Below, piece after piece: positions 31,640-41,867 of a DNA stretch of 64,000 nucleotides. The stretch is from Streptomyces sp. NBC_01716. Its GTDB lineage: Bacteria; Actinomycetota; Actinomycetes; Streptomycetales; Streptomycetaceae. Position numbers and translations under genes: made by a program. The notes under the pieces are model-generated. The model saw nothing but the letters and a program-made list of their open reading frames with translations. It ran no database searches and was not told where the DNA came from. The number at the start of each line of letters is the position of its first letter. The first letter of the stretch is position 1. The stretch lies in the NCBI RefSeq assembly GCF_036248275.1, contig NZ_CP109181.1, forward strand, positions 1,364,001-1,428,000, read 5' to 3'.

Positions 31640-31864
31640 CCCGGAAGGACTCCCCCGGCGCGTGTCCGGAAGACCGTCGGGCCGTGGCCGGAACAGGGTC
31701 ATTTCGCCGACTCCGCTGCGCGATGCCTCGCCGGAAGGACCGGCCGGTGGTATCTACAACATGGCCGCCACTCACCCCCCGCACCTCCCGTCACAGACGC
31801 ACGCACCACCGCACACCTGACGCGCACCCCCCATTCCTCGGCGGCCCCTCAGGAAGGACCCGTC

Positions 31865-32995
31865 TTGCGAAGAACTGCCTCACGCCGTGCGCAAGCTCTC
31901 CTCAGCCTTCTGGTGTTCGCCGTCACGGCGACCCTCATGACGCTCACCCAGACCGCCGCGAACGCGGCGACCGCCGCACCCGCCGAGTCCAACGGCGGAG
32001 TCCGGATCATGCCGCTCGGCGACTCGATCACCGACGGATTCAACGTCCCCGGCGGCTACCGCGTCAACCTCTGGCAGCATCTCGCCACCGGTGGCTACAC
32101 CGTCGACTTCGTCGGTTCTCAGTTCAACGGCCCGCCGGAGCTGGGCGACCACGACCACCAGGGTCACTCGGGCTGGCGTATCGACCAGCTCCGTTCGAAC
32201 ATCGACGGCTGGCTGGCCGCCAGTGACCCGCGCACGATCATGCTCCAGATCGGCACGAACGACGTCAACCAGAACTACGACGTGGCGAACGCCCCGGCCC
32301 GGCTCTCCGATCTCATCGACCGCATCCTCCAACAGAAGCCGCAGATCGAGCTGTTCGTCGCGACGATCACGCCCGAGACGAACCCCGACCTCGAAGCCCG
32401 GGTCAAGACGTTCAACGCGGCGCTGCCCGGCATCGTCAGCGGCAAGGGCCCCCGCGTCCATCTGGTTGACATGTACAAGGCATTGACGGTGGCCGACCTC
32501 GCCGACGGCGTCCACCCCAACGCCGCGGGCTACGCCAAGATGGCGACTGTCTGGTACAACGCGCTGCGCTCGGTGCCCGCCAGCCTCGTCCCGCTCGCCG
32601 GCGCCGGCCGGGGCACGCTCGTCAACGCGCAGTCGGACCGCTGTCTCGACGTCGACGGGGCCGTGGCGACCGCGGGCACGCCGACGATCGTCTACGACTG
32701 CCACCGCAAGGCCAACCAGCAGTGGACCCGTACGGCCTCCGACGAACTGCGCGTGTACGGCGACCGCTGCCTGGACGCGAAGGGCGCCGGCACCGCCGAC
32801 GGCACGCCCGTCATCATCTGGGACTGCCACGGCACGGCCAACCAGCAGTGGCGCGTCAACGCGGACGGCACCGTCGTCGGCGTCGCCTCGGGCAAGTGCC
32901 TGACACCGGCGGCCGGCGGAACGGTCAACGGAACGAAGCTCGAACTCCGCACCTGCGACGGCGCCCCCGGCCAGCGCTGGACCATGGCCGCGTAG
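31865..32995 (+). CDS. Secreted SGNH/GDSL esterase with ricin-B lectin domain
   Basis: A 376-residue exported hydrolase. The signal peptide runs to about residue 38 (NAATAA). The SGNH blocks are PLGDSITDG (catalytic Ser), GTNDVN and DGVHPNAAGY (catalytic Asp and His). Residues 250-375 form a ricin-type beta-trefoil with three QxW-like repeats (ANQQWTRT, ANQQWRVN, PGQRWTMA), a carbohydrate-binding CBM13 module. It may de-esterify plant or fungal polysaccharides. The start is TTG 31865, with AGGAAGGA six bases upstream. The 225 bases before it show no clear promoter. Confidence 0.88.
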   Translation: MRRTASRRAQALLSLLVFAVTATLMTLTQTAANAATAAPAESNGGVRIMPLGDSITDGFNVPGGYRVNLWQHLATGGYTVDFVGSQFNGPPELGDHDHQGHSGWRIDQLRSNIDGWLAASDPRTIMLQIGTNDVNQNYDVANAPARLSDLIDRILQQKPQIELFVATITPETNPDLEARVKTFNAALPGIVSGKGPRVHLVDMYKALTVADLADGVHPNAAGYAKMATVWYNALRSVPASLVPLAGAGRGTLVNAQSDRCLDVDGAVATAGTPTIVYDCHRKANQQWTRTASDELRVYGDRCLDAKGAGTADGTPVIIWDCHGTANQQWRVNADGTVVGVASGKCLTPAAGGTVNGTKLELRTCDGAPGQRWTMAA

Positions 32996-33161
32996 TTCGC
33001 GGGGTCCACCACCCCGGACCGGCCGGGGTCCACGACCCGGCACCGACCGACCCCGAGATCGCCGGGCGCGCCGGAAACGGCCGCCCGGCGATGTCGTACC
33101 CCCGTGGAATCATGTCGCTCGACCGGATGTGGTGGACAAGCGGCGGACAGCGAGAGGCGTC

Positions 33162-35402
33162 ATGGGCGACGGAGCGGGGCGTGAGCGGAGGCCGGTGCCG
33201 GTGGGCGGCGGCGCGCGCGCCGTGCTCGACCGGGCCGACAGGCTTCTCGCCACGGCACGCCGGGTGGCCGCCGACCACGCCGAGGTACGGGACGGTGTCC
33301 TCAAGGCGGTCGCCCCGCTGCGCGACGCGCTGGTCCGCCGGGAGTTGGCGGGCATCCCCCTCTCCCGGCTCGCCGATGTCACCGAGGGCAGGCTCCGGCT
33401 GGGCGCGCTCGAACAGGCCGGGTACACGGACGTCGGGAAGGTGCTCGACGCGACGGCGTACGAGCTCCGCCACATCCCCGGCATCGGCACGCAGAGCGCC
33501 GGTCACGCCATCGCCGCCGCGCGGCAGCTCGCGGAGGCGATGGCGGAGCACGTAGCGGTCCGGCTGGACGCCGACGACATCGGCGATCCCCATGCCACCG
33601 CCCTGGTCGTCGCGCTGAACCGGATGGTGAACGCGGGCCCGGACATGCCCCGCGCCCTCGCGGCGGCGGCCCGGACCGACGCGGACCTCGCCCCGCTGCT
33701 GCCACCGGCACGCCCGGCCGGGGACCGGCTGCGCATGCTGTTCTCCGGAAAGCGGCGCCGGCAACAGGCCCAGCGGGCGGTCCAGTTGGTCGACGCCTTC
33801 CTCGATGACGCCGCCGCGGGCGAAGTGCCGCTCCTGCTCGCCCAGGCGGCCACGGATCTGCTGCGGCCCGCCGTCTCGGCGGACGAGGCATGGCTCGACT
33901 TCCAGATCCGCCCCGCCGACTATCTGGTCCTCCTCGCCGAACTCTCCGAAGCCACCGCGGACATGGACGCGGCCGAGGGTTTTCTGCCCGGCGACATCTC
34001 CGAACGTGTCCGTACGCAGCGGCTGGACGACACCCACCGGCGGGTGTCGCTGCGCGGCTACCAGGCGTTCGGGGCCAGGTTCGCGCTGGCCCAGCACCGG
34101 GTGATCCTGGGCGACGAGATGGGTCTGGGCAAGACCATCCAGGCCATCGCCGCGCTCGCGCACCTCAAGTCCGAGGGCCGTACGCACTTCCTGGTGGTCT
34201 GCCCGGCCAGCGTCGTCATCAACTGGATCCGGGAGATCGAGTCCCGCAGCACACTGCGCGCGTACCGGGTGCACGGCCAGGACCGGACGGTGGCCCTCGG
34301 GCAGTGGACGCGGCACGGGGACGTCGCGGTGACGACGTACGACGTGCTCGGCTCGCTCGCCGTGCCGGACGACGTGCGGGTCGGCATGCTCGTCGTGGAC
34401 GAGGCGCACTATGTGAAGAACCCCGAGACCCGGCGCTCCCGGACCGTACGGAGCTGGGCGGAGCGCGCCGGGCATGTCCTGTTCCTGACCGGGACGCCCA
34501 TGGAGAACCGGGTCGAGGAGTTCCGCAGTCTGGTGCGCCATCTGCAGCCCGCGCTCCTTCCCGCCATCCGTCACGGCGACGCGGTCATCGGCTCCGAGGC
34601 CTTCCGCAGGGCCGTCGCTCCCGCGTATCTGCGCCGTAATCAGCAGGACGTCCTCACCGAGTTGCCGGAGCTGCAACAGGTGGACGAGTGGGAGGAGTTC
34701 AGCCCCGCAGCGCGCGCCGCCTACCGGCAGGCGGTCGCGGCCGGGAACTTCATGGCCATGCGCCGGGCGGCGTACGCCGATCCCGCCACGTCCGCCAAGC
34801 TCAGGCGGCTGCGCGAACTCGTAGGCGAGGCCGCTTCGAACGGTCTGAAGGTGGTCGTCTTCTCCTTCTTCCACGATGTTCTGACGGCCGCCGAGGAGGC
34901 GCTCGGCCCGGCCTCCGGCGCCGGCGCGCACGCGCGTACCGTCTTCGGTCCGCTCACCGGCCGGGTGCCCGCCGCCCGGCGGCAGGAGTGGGTGGACGGC
35001 TTCGCCGAGGCGTCCGGACACGCCGTTCTGCTGAGCCAGATCCAGTCGGGCGGCACCGGTCTCAATCTCCAGGCCGCGTCCGTGGTCATCCTGTGCGAGC
35101 CACAGGTCAAGCCCACGCTGGAGACCCAGGCCATCGCCCGCGCGCACCGGATGGGGCAGATACGCCATGTCCAGGTCCACCGGCTGCTGACCGCCGACAG
35201 TGTCGACCAGCGCGTACTGCGCCTGCTGGGGACGAAGAAGCGTCTCTTCGACGCCTACGCCCGCCACAGCGATGTCGCGGAGTCGACGCCCGACGCGGTC
35301 GACATCTCGGAGCAGTCGCTGGCCCGGCGGATCGTCGCGGAGGAGCAGGAGCGGATGGCGCTTCTGCCGGGCCCCGCCGCTCCCGCGACCCCGGCCGTCT
35401 GA
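33162..35402 (+). CDS. SNF2-family DNA-dependent ATPase with helix-hairpin-helix
   Basis: A 746-residue protein. A helix-hairpin-helix (LRHIPGIGTQSAGHAI) lies near residue 110. Motif I is GDEMGLGKT near residue 317, followed by the DEAH box, LTGTPMENR (motif III) and QAIARAHRMGQ (motif VI), a complete SNF2 engine. It should translocate on duplex DNA or remodel bound proteins; a repair role is suggested by the HhH, but there is no partner nearby. ATG 33162 with GAGAGG upstream is chosen over GTG 33129, which lacks a ribosome-binding site. Confidence 0.85.
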   Translation: MGDGAGRERRPVPVGGGARAVLDRADRLLATARRVAADHAEVRDGVLKAVAPLRDALVRRELAGIPLSRLADVTEGRLRLGALEQAGYTDVGKVLDATAYELRHIPGIGTQSAGHAIAAARQLAEAMAEHVAVRLDADDIGDPHATALVVALNRMVNAGPDMPRALAAAARTDADLAPLLPPARPAGDRLRMLFSGKRRRQQAQRAVQLVDAFLDDAAAGEVPLLLAQAATDLLRPAVSADEAWLDFQIRPADYLVLLAELSEATADMDAAEGFLPGDISERVRTQRLDDTHRRVSLRGYQAFGARFALAQHRVILGDEMGLGKTIQAIAALAHLKSEGRTHFLVVCPASVVINWIREIESRSTLRAYRVHGQDRTVALGQWTRHGDVAVTTYDVLGSLAVPDDVRVGMLVVDEAHYVKNPETRRSRTVRSWAERAGHVLFLTGTPMENRVEEFRSLVRHLQPALLPAIRHGDAVIGSEAFRRAVAPAYLRRNQQDVLTELPELQQVDEWEEFSPAARAAYRQAVAAGNFMAMRRAAYADPATSAKLRRLRELVGEAASNGLKVVVFSFFHDVLTAAEEALGPASGAGAHARTVFGPLTGRVPAARRQEWVDGFAEASGHAVLLSQIQSGGTGLNLQAASVVILCEPQVKPTLETQAIARAHRMGQIRHVQVHRLLTADSVDQRVLRLLGTKKRLFDAYARHSDVAESTPDAVDISEQSLARRIVAEEQERMALLPGPAAPATPAV

Positions 35403-35585
35403 CGACCCGTCGGGCGGCCGGTGGCCCGTGTGTTACCTGTGCGAAAACCGTTGACAAGCCATGGGCATGATTGCAACCTGTGAATCGCAAAAAAGTAAGC
35501 AAGTGGCTCAATTTCTTAAGGCTCGTCTCGCAACTTCATAGCAGCTCACCATCTGCTCCCTCGTTCCAACCGAACAGAGGACCAT

Positions 35586-38500
35586 ATGAGACAGAAGCAG
35601 CTCAGACCCGGACAGCTCCGCCGACGCCTGATCGCCGGCCTCGTCATGGCCGGCCTGTTCGTCGCCGGGCTCACCCCCCTCTCGGCCGCCGCGGCCGAGC
35701 GCCCCGACCAGGCGGCCGGCAAGAGCGTGTCGGCGAGCGGGTCCGAGGGGAACCACCCGGCCTCCAACGTCACCGACGGCAGTCAGGCGTCGTACTGGGA
35801 AGGACCGGACAACGCGTTCCCGCAGACGCTCCGGGTCGACCTCGGCGCGAACGTCGCCGTCGACCAGGTGGTGCTCAAGCTCCCGACGACCTGGGAGGCC
35901 CGCACCCAGGCCCTCGGCGTCCAGGGCAGCACCGACGGGAACACCTACAGCACTCTCTCCGCCTCGCAGGGGCGGCTGTTCACCCCCGCGTCGGGGAACA
36001 CCGTCACCATCGACTTCCCTTCCACCGGCGTCCGTTACGTACGGCTGAACATCACCGGCAACACGGGCTGGCCGGCGGCGCAGATATCCGAGTTCGGGAT
36101 CTACGGCCCCGCGGGCGGGGACCCCGACCCGGACCCCGGTGACGACGGCACCGACCTGGCACGCGGCAAGGCGATCGAGGCGTCGTCGACGATCCACAAC
36201 TTCGTCGCGGCCAACGCCAACGACGGCAGCGTCAACACCTACTGGGAGTCCACGGGCCACCCATCGACCCTGACGGTCAAGCTCGGGGCGGACGCCGACA
36301 TCACCTCCGTCGTGGTCAAGCTCAACCCCGACGCGGCGTGGGGCGCCCGGACCCAGAACATCCAGGTGCTCGGCCGCGCCCAGGGCGCCGCCGGGTTCAC
36401 CTCGCTCAAGGCGCGCGCCGACTACGGCTTCAACCCGGCGACGAACCAGAACTCGGTACGCATCCCGGTCACCGGGCGCGTCGCCGACGTACAGCTCCAG
36501 TTCTTCTCCAACACCGGCGCTCAGGGCGGCCAGGTCGCCGAACTCCAGGTCGTCGGGAGCCCCGCGCCCAACCCCGACCTCACCGTCACCGGGCTCTCCT
36601 GGTCCCCCACCGCCCCGGTGGAGACCGACACGACCACCGTGAGCGCGACGGTGCGCAACGCCGGGACGGCCGCGTCCGGCCCGACGACCGTGAACGTCGG
36701 CATCGGCGGAGTGGTCGCCGGCAGCGCCTCCGTCGGCGGCCTCGCCGCGGGTGCCTCGCAGACCGTCCAGGTCGCCGCGGGCAAGCGCGCCGAAGGCACC
36801 TACAAGGTGACGGCCGTGGTGGACCCGACCGACACGATCGTCGAGCAGGACAACGACAACAACAGCTTCACCGCGGCCGGTTCACTGGTCGTGGGTCAGG
36901 CCCCCGGGCCCGACCTCCAGGTGCTGAGCGTCAATTCGACGCCACAGAACCCCGCCGTCGGCACCTCGGTCCAGTTCAGCGTGGCGGTGCGGAACCGAGG
37001 GACGACCGCGAGCGGTGCCACCACGGTCACCCGGGTGGCGGTGGGCGGCACGACGCTGAACACCAACACCCCCTCGATCGCGGCCGGCGCGACGACCAAT
37101 GTGAGTGTCAACGGCAGTTGGACCGCCACCAGCGGCGGCGCCAACATCGTGGCCACCGCGGACGCGACCGATGTGGTGACGGAGACCAACGAGACCAACA
37201 ACTCGTTCTCCCGCTCGATCGTGGTCGGGCGCGGGGCGGCGGTCCCGTACGTCGAGTACGAGGCGGAGGCCGGGCGTTACCAGGGCACCCTGGTGGAGGC
37301 CGACGCGGTACGCACCTTCGGGCACACCAACTTCGGCTCCGAGTCCTCGGGCCGTAAGTCGGTACGCCTCACCAGCACAGGCCAGTTCGTGGAGTTCACC
37401 TCCACCAACCCCGCCAACTCGATCGTGGTGCGCAACTCGATCCCCGACGCCCCGAACGGCGGCGGCACCGAGGCCACGATCAGCCTGTACGCCGACGACA
37501 CCTTCGTGAAGAAGCTGAACCTCTCCTCGAAGCACAGCTGGCTGTACGGCGACACGGACGGCCCCGAGGCCCTGACGAACACGCCCCAGGCGGATGCCCG
37601 GCGGCTCTTCGACGAGGCCAACTCGCTGCTGTCCACGACCTATCCGGCGGGCACCAAGTTCAAGCTCCAGCGCGACGCCGGTGACAGCGCGCCCTTCTAC
37701 TACATCGACCTGATCGACCTGGAGCAGGTCGCGCCCCCGGCGGCCAAGCCCGCCGAGTGCACCTCGATCACGGAGTACGGCGCGGTCCCGGGCGACGGCA
37801 ACGACGACACGGCCGCCATCCAGGCGGCGGTCACCGCCGACCAGAACGGTGCCATCGCGTGTGTCTGGATCCCGGCGGGCCAGTGGCGCCAGGAACAGAA
37901 GATCCTGACCGACGACCCGCAGAACCAGGGCCAGTACAACCAGATCGGCATCAAGAACGTCACCATCCGCGGCGCGGGTATGTGGCACTCACAGCTCTAC
38001 ACCCTGACCGAGCCACAGAACGCGGGCGGGATCAACCATCCGCACGAGGGCAACTTCGGCTTCGACATCGACGACAACACCCAGATCTCCGACATCGCCA
38101 TCTTCGGCTCCGGCCGGATCCGCGGCGGCGGGGGAGCCGAGGGCGGAGTCGGCCTCAACGGCCGGTTCGGCAAGAACACGAAGATCAGAGACGTCTGGAT
38201 CGAGCACGCCAACGTCGGTGTCTGGGTCGGCCGCGACTACGACAACATCCCGGCGCTCTGGGGCCCCGCCGACGGCCTTGAGTTCACCGGTATGCGCATC
38301 CGGAACACGTACGCCGACGGGATCAACTTCACCAACGGCACGCGGAACTCCAAGGTGTTCAACTCCTCGTTCCGCACGACCGGTGACGACTCCCTGGCGG
38401 TCTGGGCCAACCGGTACGTCAAGGACACCTCCGTCGACATCGCGCACGACAACTCGTTCACCAACAACACGATCCAGCTGCCCTGGCGCGCGACCGGCAT

Positions 38501-39020
38501 CGCGGTCTACGGCGGCTACGGCAACAAGATCGAGAACAACATCGTCTCCGACACGGCGAACTACCCGGGCATCATGCTGGCGACCGACCACGATCCGCTG
38601 CCCTTCTCCGGGCAGACCCTGATCGCCAACAACGCGCTCCACCGCACGGGCGGTGCCTTCTGGAACGAGGACCAGGAGTTCGGTGCCATCACCCTGTTCG
38701 CGGCGAGCCGGGACATCCCCGGTGTCACGATCAGGGACACGGACATCTACGACTCCACGTATGACGGCATCCAGTTCAAGACGGGCGGCGGCACCATGCC
38801 GGGCGTCGTGATCAACAACGTCAGGATCGACAAATCCAACAACGGCGCGGGCATCCTGGCCATGAGCGGGGCCAGGGGCAGCGCGACGCTGTCCGACGTC
38901 ACGATCACCAACTCGGCGGACGGCGACATCGTCACCCAGCCGGGCTCGGGCTTCGTGATCACCGGCGGCCCGACGCCGCCGCTCGCACCGGGGAAACTGA
39001 CGGGCGGTGGCCGACGGTGA
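35586..39020 (+). CDS. Modular secreted alpha-1,3-glucanase (GH87-like)
   Basis: A 1144-residue exported enzyme. The signal peptide spans residues 1-37. It is followed by two discoidin (F5/8) domains at about 40-180 and 190-325, two CARDB domains at about 330-435 and 440-545, a CBM6/35-like module at about 550-720, and a right-handed beta-helix to the end. The helix has Asp911 (TYADGIN) and Asp934-Asp935 (TTGDD). The 23/24-residue spacing equals the catalytic Asp triad reported for GH87 mutanases. It likely degrades alpha-1,3-glucan of fungal walls or dental-type glucans. ATG 35586 follows AGAGG. The 183 bases upstream are AT-rich for this genome and include TTGACA at 35452-35457, but no clear -10. 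Confidence 0.85.
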   Translation: MRQKQLRPGQLRRRLIAGLVMAGLFVAGLTPLSAAAAERPDQAAGKSVSASGSEGNHPASNVTDGSQASYWEGPDNAFPQTLRVDLGANVAVDQVVLKLPTTWEARTQALGVQGSTDGNTYSTLSASQGRLFTPASGNTVTIDFPSTGVRYVRLNITGNTGWPAAQISEFGIYGPAGGDPDPDPGDDGTDLARGKAIEASSTIHNFVAANANDGSVNTYWESTGHPSTLTVKLGADADITSVVVKLNPDAAWGARTQNIQVLGRAQGAAGFTSLKARADYGFNPATNQNSVRIPVTGRVADVQLQFFSNTGAQGGQVAELQVVGSPAPNPDLTVTGLSWSPTAPVETDTTTVSATVRNAGTAASGPTTVNVGIGGVVAGSASVGGLAAGASQTVQVAAGKRAEGTYKVTAVVDPTDTIVEQDNDNNSFTAAGSLVVGQAPGPDLQVLSVNSTPQNPAVGTSVQFSVAVRNRGTTASGATTVTRVAVGGTTLNTNTPSIAAGATTNVSVNGSWTATSGGANIVATADATDVVTETNETNNSFSRSIVVGRGAAVPYVEYEAEAGRYQGTLVEADAVRTFGHTNFGSESSGRKSVRLTSTGQFVEFTSTNPANSIVVRNSIPDAPNGGGTEATISLYADDTFVKKLNLSSKHSWLYGDTDGPEALTNTPQADARRLFDEANSLLSTTYPAGTKFKLQRDAGDSAPFYYIDLIDLEQVAPPAAKPAECTSITEYGAVPGDGNDDTAAIQAAVTADQNGAIACVWIPAGQWRQEQKILTDDPQNQGQYNQIGIKNVTIRGAGMWHSQLYTLTEPQNAGGINHPHEGNFGFDIDDNTQISDIAIFGSGRIRGGGGAEGGVGLNGRFGKNTKIRDVWIEHANVGVWVGRDYDNIPALWGPADGLEFTGMRIRNTYADGINFTNGTRNSKVFNSSFRTTGDDSLAVWANRYVKDTSVDIAHDNSFTNNTIQLPWRATGIAVYGGYGNKIENNIVSDTANYPGIMLATDHDPLPFSGQTLIANNALHRTGGAFWNEDQEFGAITLFAASRDIPGVTIRDTDIYDSTYDGIQFKTGGGTMPGVVINNVRIDKSNNGAGILAMSGARGSATLSDVTITNSADGDIVTQPGSGFVITGGPTPPLAPGKLTGGGRR

Positions 39021-39159
39021 CCACCGTGTAAGGCCGGAAGGCGACAGGTGCGGACCGAGGACCGCCTCGGTCCGTACCAGTCGTGCCCGACACGTTCCGG
39101 ACTCCCTCCGGCGCACCGCACGTTCCCTTCTCGCCACCGGCCACGGGCACGCTCCCTGA

Positions 39160-40593
39160 GTGCAGACCCCGGGCGACGAATCACACATACGCAAATGCCG
39201 GCTACTGGGGCTCGCCGGTTCCACGGCCGTGGCCGTCGGCGGCGCGAGTGCCGGTGCGCTGCCGGTCGACGACGCCTTCGCGCCGTCGTCCGAAGCGGCG
39301 GCGGTCGGACTCTTCGGCGCCTACTTCGGGCTCGTGCTGCTCGTCGCGGCCTGGGCCTGGCTGGGCCGCGCCGTGCGCGGAGGGCGCCCGCCCGGTGCGC
39401 GCGGCATGGTGGTCACGCTCGCGGTGTGGGCCGCGCCGCTGGTGATCGCCCCGCCGCTGTTCAGCCGCGACGTGTACAGCTATCTGGCGCAGGGCGCGAT
39501 GGTGGAGGCCCAGATCGACGTCTACACCCATGGCCCCGACCAGCTCGGCGGTCCGCTCGCCGCGCAGGTCTCGCCCATGTGGCAGGACACGCCCACCCCG
39601 TACGGTCCGCTGTTCCTGTCGTTCGCTTCGCTGATCGCGCGCGCCTCACGGGCGGAACTGCCGGCCGGGGTGTTCGGCATGCGGCTGGTCGCGCTGCTGG
39701 GCGTTGGCCTGATGGTGCTGTCACTGGTGCAGCTCGCCCGCCGCAGCGGAACCGACCCGGGTGCCGCGCTGTGGCTGGGGGCGCTCAATCCGCTGCTCCT
39801 GCTGCATCTGGTGGCCGGCGCGCACAACGACGCCGTGATGCTGGGTCTGCTCGGCATGGGGCTGGTGGCCGCGAAGGGCCGCTTCCCGGTGCTCGGCGCG
39901 GTCCTGATGACTCTCGCCGCGCTGGTCAAGGCGCCTGCCGCGCTGGGGCTGCTGGCCGTCGCCGCGTTCTGGGCCGGCGGGCTGACCGGCCGCTGCCGAT
40001 GGCTCAGAGCGGCGTCCGCGTCCGCCGGGGTCGCCCTGGCGACGACCGCCGCGGTGACCGCGGTCACCGGCACCGGCTACGGCTGGATCGGCGCCCTCAA
40101 CACCCCGGTTTCCCAGCACAATTGGGCCCTCACCTCCCTTCTCGGCCGGATGACCGCCTCCGCGCTGCGGAGCGCGGGCAGCGACCTGGCACCGTTCGCC
40201 ATCGACGCCTGGCGCGCGGCGGGTCTGGCGGCGACGGCCGTCGCCGTACTGGTGGTGTGGCTGCGCCGCCCCCGGCACAGCCCCGTGTACGCGCTGGGCC
40301 TCAGCCTGATCGCGGTCGCCGTTCTGGGCCCGGCGATCCGCCCCTGGTACGTGCTGTGGGGCCTGTTCCCGCTGGCTGCCGCGGCCCCGCCGGGACCGGC
40401 GCGCCGGGTGGTGGCCGTCGCCAGCGGGGTGCTCGCGCTGGCCCAGCTGCCCAGCGGACTCGCCGCGGACGGCCTTCAGTTGGCGCTCGCGATCTGCGGC
40501 GGAGTGTTCGCGCTGGTCGCGCTCTGGTGGGCCCGCGAGATGTCGGGCGACCAAGTGACGCTGACCGCACGGGAACCGGGGAGAGTGGCATGA
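39160..40593 (+). CDS. MptB-like polyprenyl-phosphate-mannose mannosyltransferase
   Basis: A 477-residue polytopic protein with about 12 hydrophobic helices. The first loop has FSRDVYSYLAQG, and later TPTPYGPLF and AGAHNDAVMLGLLG, which are blocks of the actinobacterial MptB alpha-1,6-mannosyltransferase (GT-C). Such enzymes take mannose from polyprenyl-phosphate-mannose at the outer membrane face to build lipoglycans. It starts at GTG, and its stop overlaps the next start in an ATGA, so it is coupled to the following transferase. Confidence 0.82.
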   Translation: MQTPGDESHIRKCRLLGLAGSTAVAVGGASAGALPVDDAFAPSSEAAAVGLFGAYFGLVLLVAAWAWLGRAVRGGRPPGARGMVVTLAVWAAPLVIAPPLFSRDVYSYLAQGAMVEAQIDVYTHGPDQLGGPLAAQVSPMWQDTPTPYGPLFLSFASLIARASRAELPAGVFGMRLVALLGVGLMVLSLVQLARRSGTDPGAALWLGALNPLLLLHLVAGAHNDAVMLGLLGMGLVAAKGRFPVLGAVLMTLAALVKAPAALGLLAVAAFWAGGLTGRCRWLRAASASAGVALATTAAVTAVTGTGYGWIGALNTPVSQHNWALTSLLGRMTASALRSAGSDLAPFAIDAWRAAGLAATAVAVLVVWLRRPRHSPVYALGLSLIAVAVLGPAIRPWYVLWGLFPLAAAAPPGPARRVVAVASGVLALAQLPSGLAADGLQLALAICGGVFALVALWWAREMSGDQVTLTAREPGRVA

Positions 40594-41867
40594 CGGACCT
40601 GAGCATGACGGAGCGGTGGTCCACGGGCTGGCGGCCCATGTCGCGGCGCCGCAGATATCTGCTCCTGGGCGTGCTGTGCGCGGTCGTGACGGCTTTCGTC
40701 GCGACCGTCCCGTACCACCGGGACTGGTTCGACCTGTGGGTCTACTACGACGCGGTGAACCACTGGACCGGTGCCGAGGGCGGGGTGCGGGGCGCCGGGC
40801 TCTACGACTACCGGGTGCCGGGCCAGTCGTACGGGTTCACGTACCCGCCCTTCGCGGCCCTGTGCGTGCTGCCGCTGTCGCTGTTCAGCTGGCCCGTCGC
40901 GCTGACCGCGGGTGTCGCGGCGAATCTCGGCGCCCTGGCCCTGATCCTGCGCCGGCTCGCCGAACCGGTGATCCGCCGGCACGGCCTGGACCGGTGGACC
41001 GCGTACACCCTGATCCTGTGCATGCTCGCCCTGCTGGAACCGGTCTACGACAGCATCAGCTTCGGTCAGGTCAACCTCCTGCTGCTGGCCCTCGTCCTCA
41101 CCGACGCCCGTCTGCTGTCCACCGGCAGCCGCTGGGCGGGTGTCGGCATCGGGCTCGCCGCGGCGGTCAAGCTCACCCCCGCGATCTTCATCGGCTACCT
41201 CGTGGTCACCCGCCGCTGGCGGGCCGCCGGCACGGCCGCCGCCGTCGCCGTGGGCGCGACCCTGCTCGCCCTGTGGCTCGCACCGGATGCCTCGCACGCG
41301 TACTGGACGTCGGCCCTCTGGGACACGAGCCGCATCGGCGACCTGAGTTACGTCTCCAACCAGTCCTGGCAGGGCGTCCTCGCCCGGCTCTCGGCGCCGG
41401 CCGAACCCGAGCGGCTGTGGTGGGCCTGCGGCGTCCTCGCCGTCGTCGGCGCCTGGGCGTACCGGGTGGACAAGGCCAGAGCGGTGGGCGACGTGCGCGG
41501 CGGCATCGCGCTGACCGGCGCCGCCGCGTGCCTCGTCAGCCCGGTCACCTGGGTGCACCACCTGGTCTGGCTGCTCCCGGCGCTCGCGGTCCTCGCCGAC
41601 CGGGCCCTCGAACCGCCGCGCCGGGGCCGCCCGTTGATCGCGGCGGTCTCGGTGTACGTGATCCTGTGCAGCTACGTCGTCTGGCTGTGGCGCTTCGACG
41701 TGGGCGGCGTCGACGGCTTCGTCGGGAGCAACATGTTCGTCTGGACGGAGCTCGCCCTGCTCCTGACGCTGCCCGTCCGGCCGCCGTACCCGGCGCTCAG
41801 AGAACCTTCCGGCGGACCAGCACGGCCAGCACCAGAGCGCCGGGGAGCAGCGGCAGCCACACCGTGA
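40590..41867 (+). CDS. GT87-family (PimE-like) membrane mannosyltransferase
   Basis: A 425-residue GT-C protein of the DUF2029/GT87 group. The first extracytoplasmic loop is DWFDLWVYYDAVNHW, followed by YGFTYPPFAAL and later KLTPAIF and SPVTWVHHLVWLLP, all characteristic of PimE-type transferases. With the preceding MptB-like enzyme it may extend a mannosylated lipid or lipoglycan. ATG 40590 lies in the ATGA junction. The 3' end overlaps the convergent UPF0104 gene by 71 bases. Confidence 0.85.
   Translation: MTDLSMTERWSTGWRPMSRRRRYLLLGVLCAVVTAFVATVPYHRDWFDLWVYYDAVNHWTGAEGGVRGAGLYDYRVPGQSYGFTYPPFAALCVLPLSLFSWPVALTAGVAANLGALALILRRLAEPVIRRHGLDRWTAYTLILCMLALLEPVYDSISFGQVNLLLLALVLTDARLLSTGSRWAGVGIGLAAAVKLTPAIFIGYLVVTRRWRAAGTAAAVAVGATLLALWLAPDASHAYWTSALWDTSRIGDLSYVSNQSWQGVLARLSAPAEPERLWWACGVLAVVGAWAYRVDKARAVGDVRGGIALTGAAACLVSPVTWVHHLVWLLPALAVLADRALEPPRRGRPLIAAVSVYVILCSYVVWLWRFDVGGVDGFVGSNMFVWTELALLLTLPVRPPYPALREPSGGPARPAPERRGAAAATP

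Noticed and set aside
39048..40589. Long plus-strand frame leading into the GT87 gene
   Set aside because: It is out of frame with the real MptB-like gene, Arg/Gly-rich and unlike any protein; only the part from 40590 is real.
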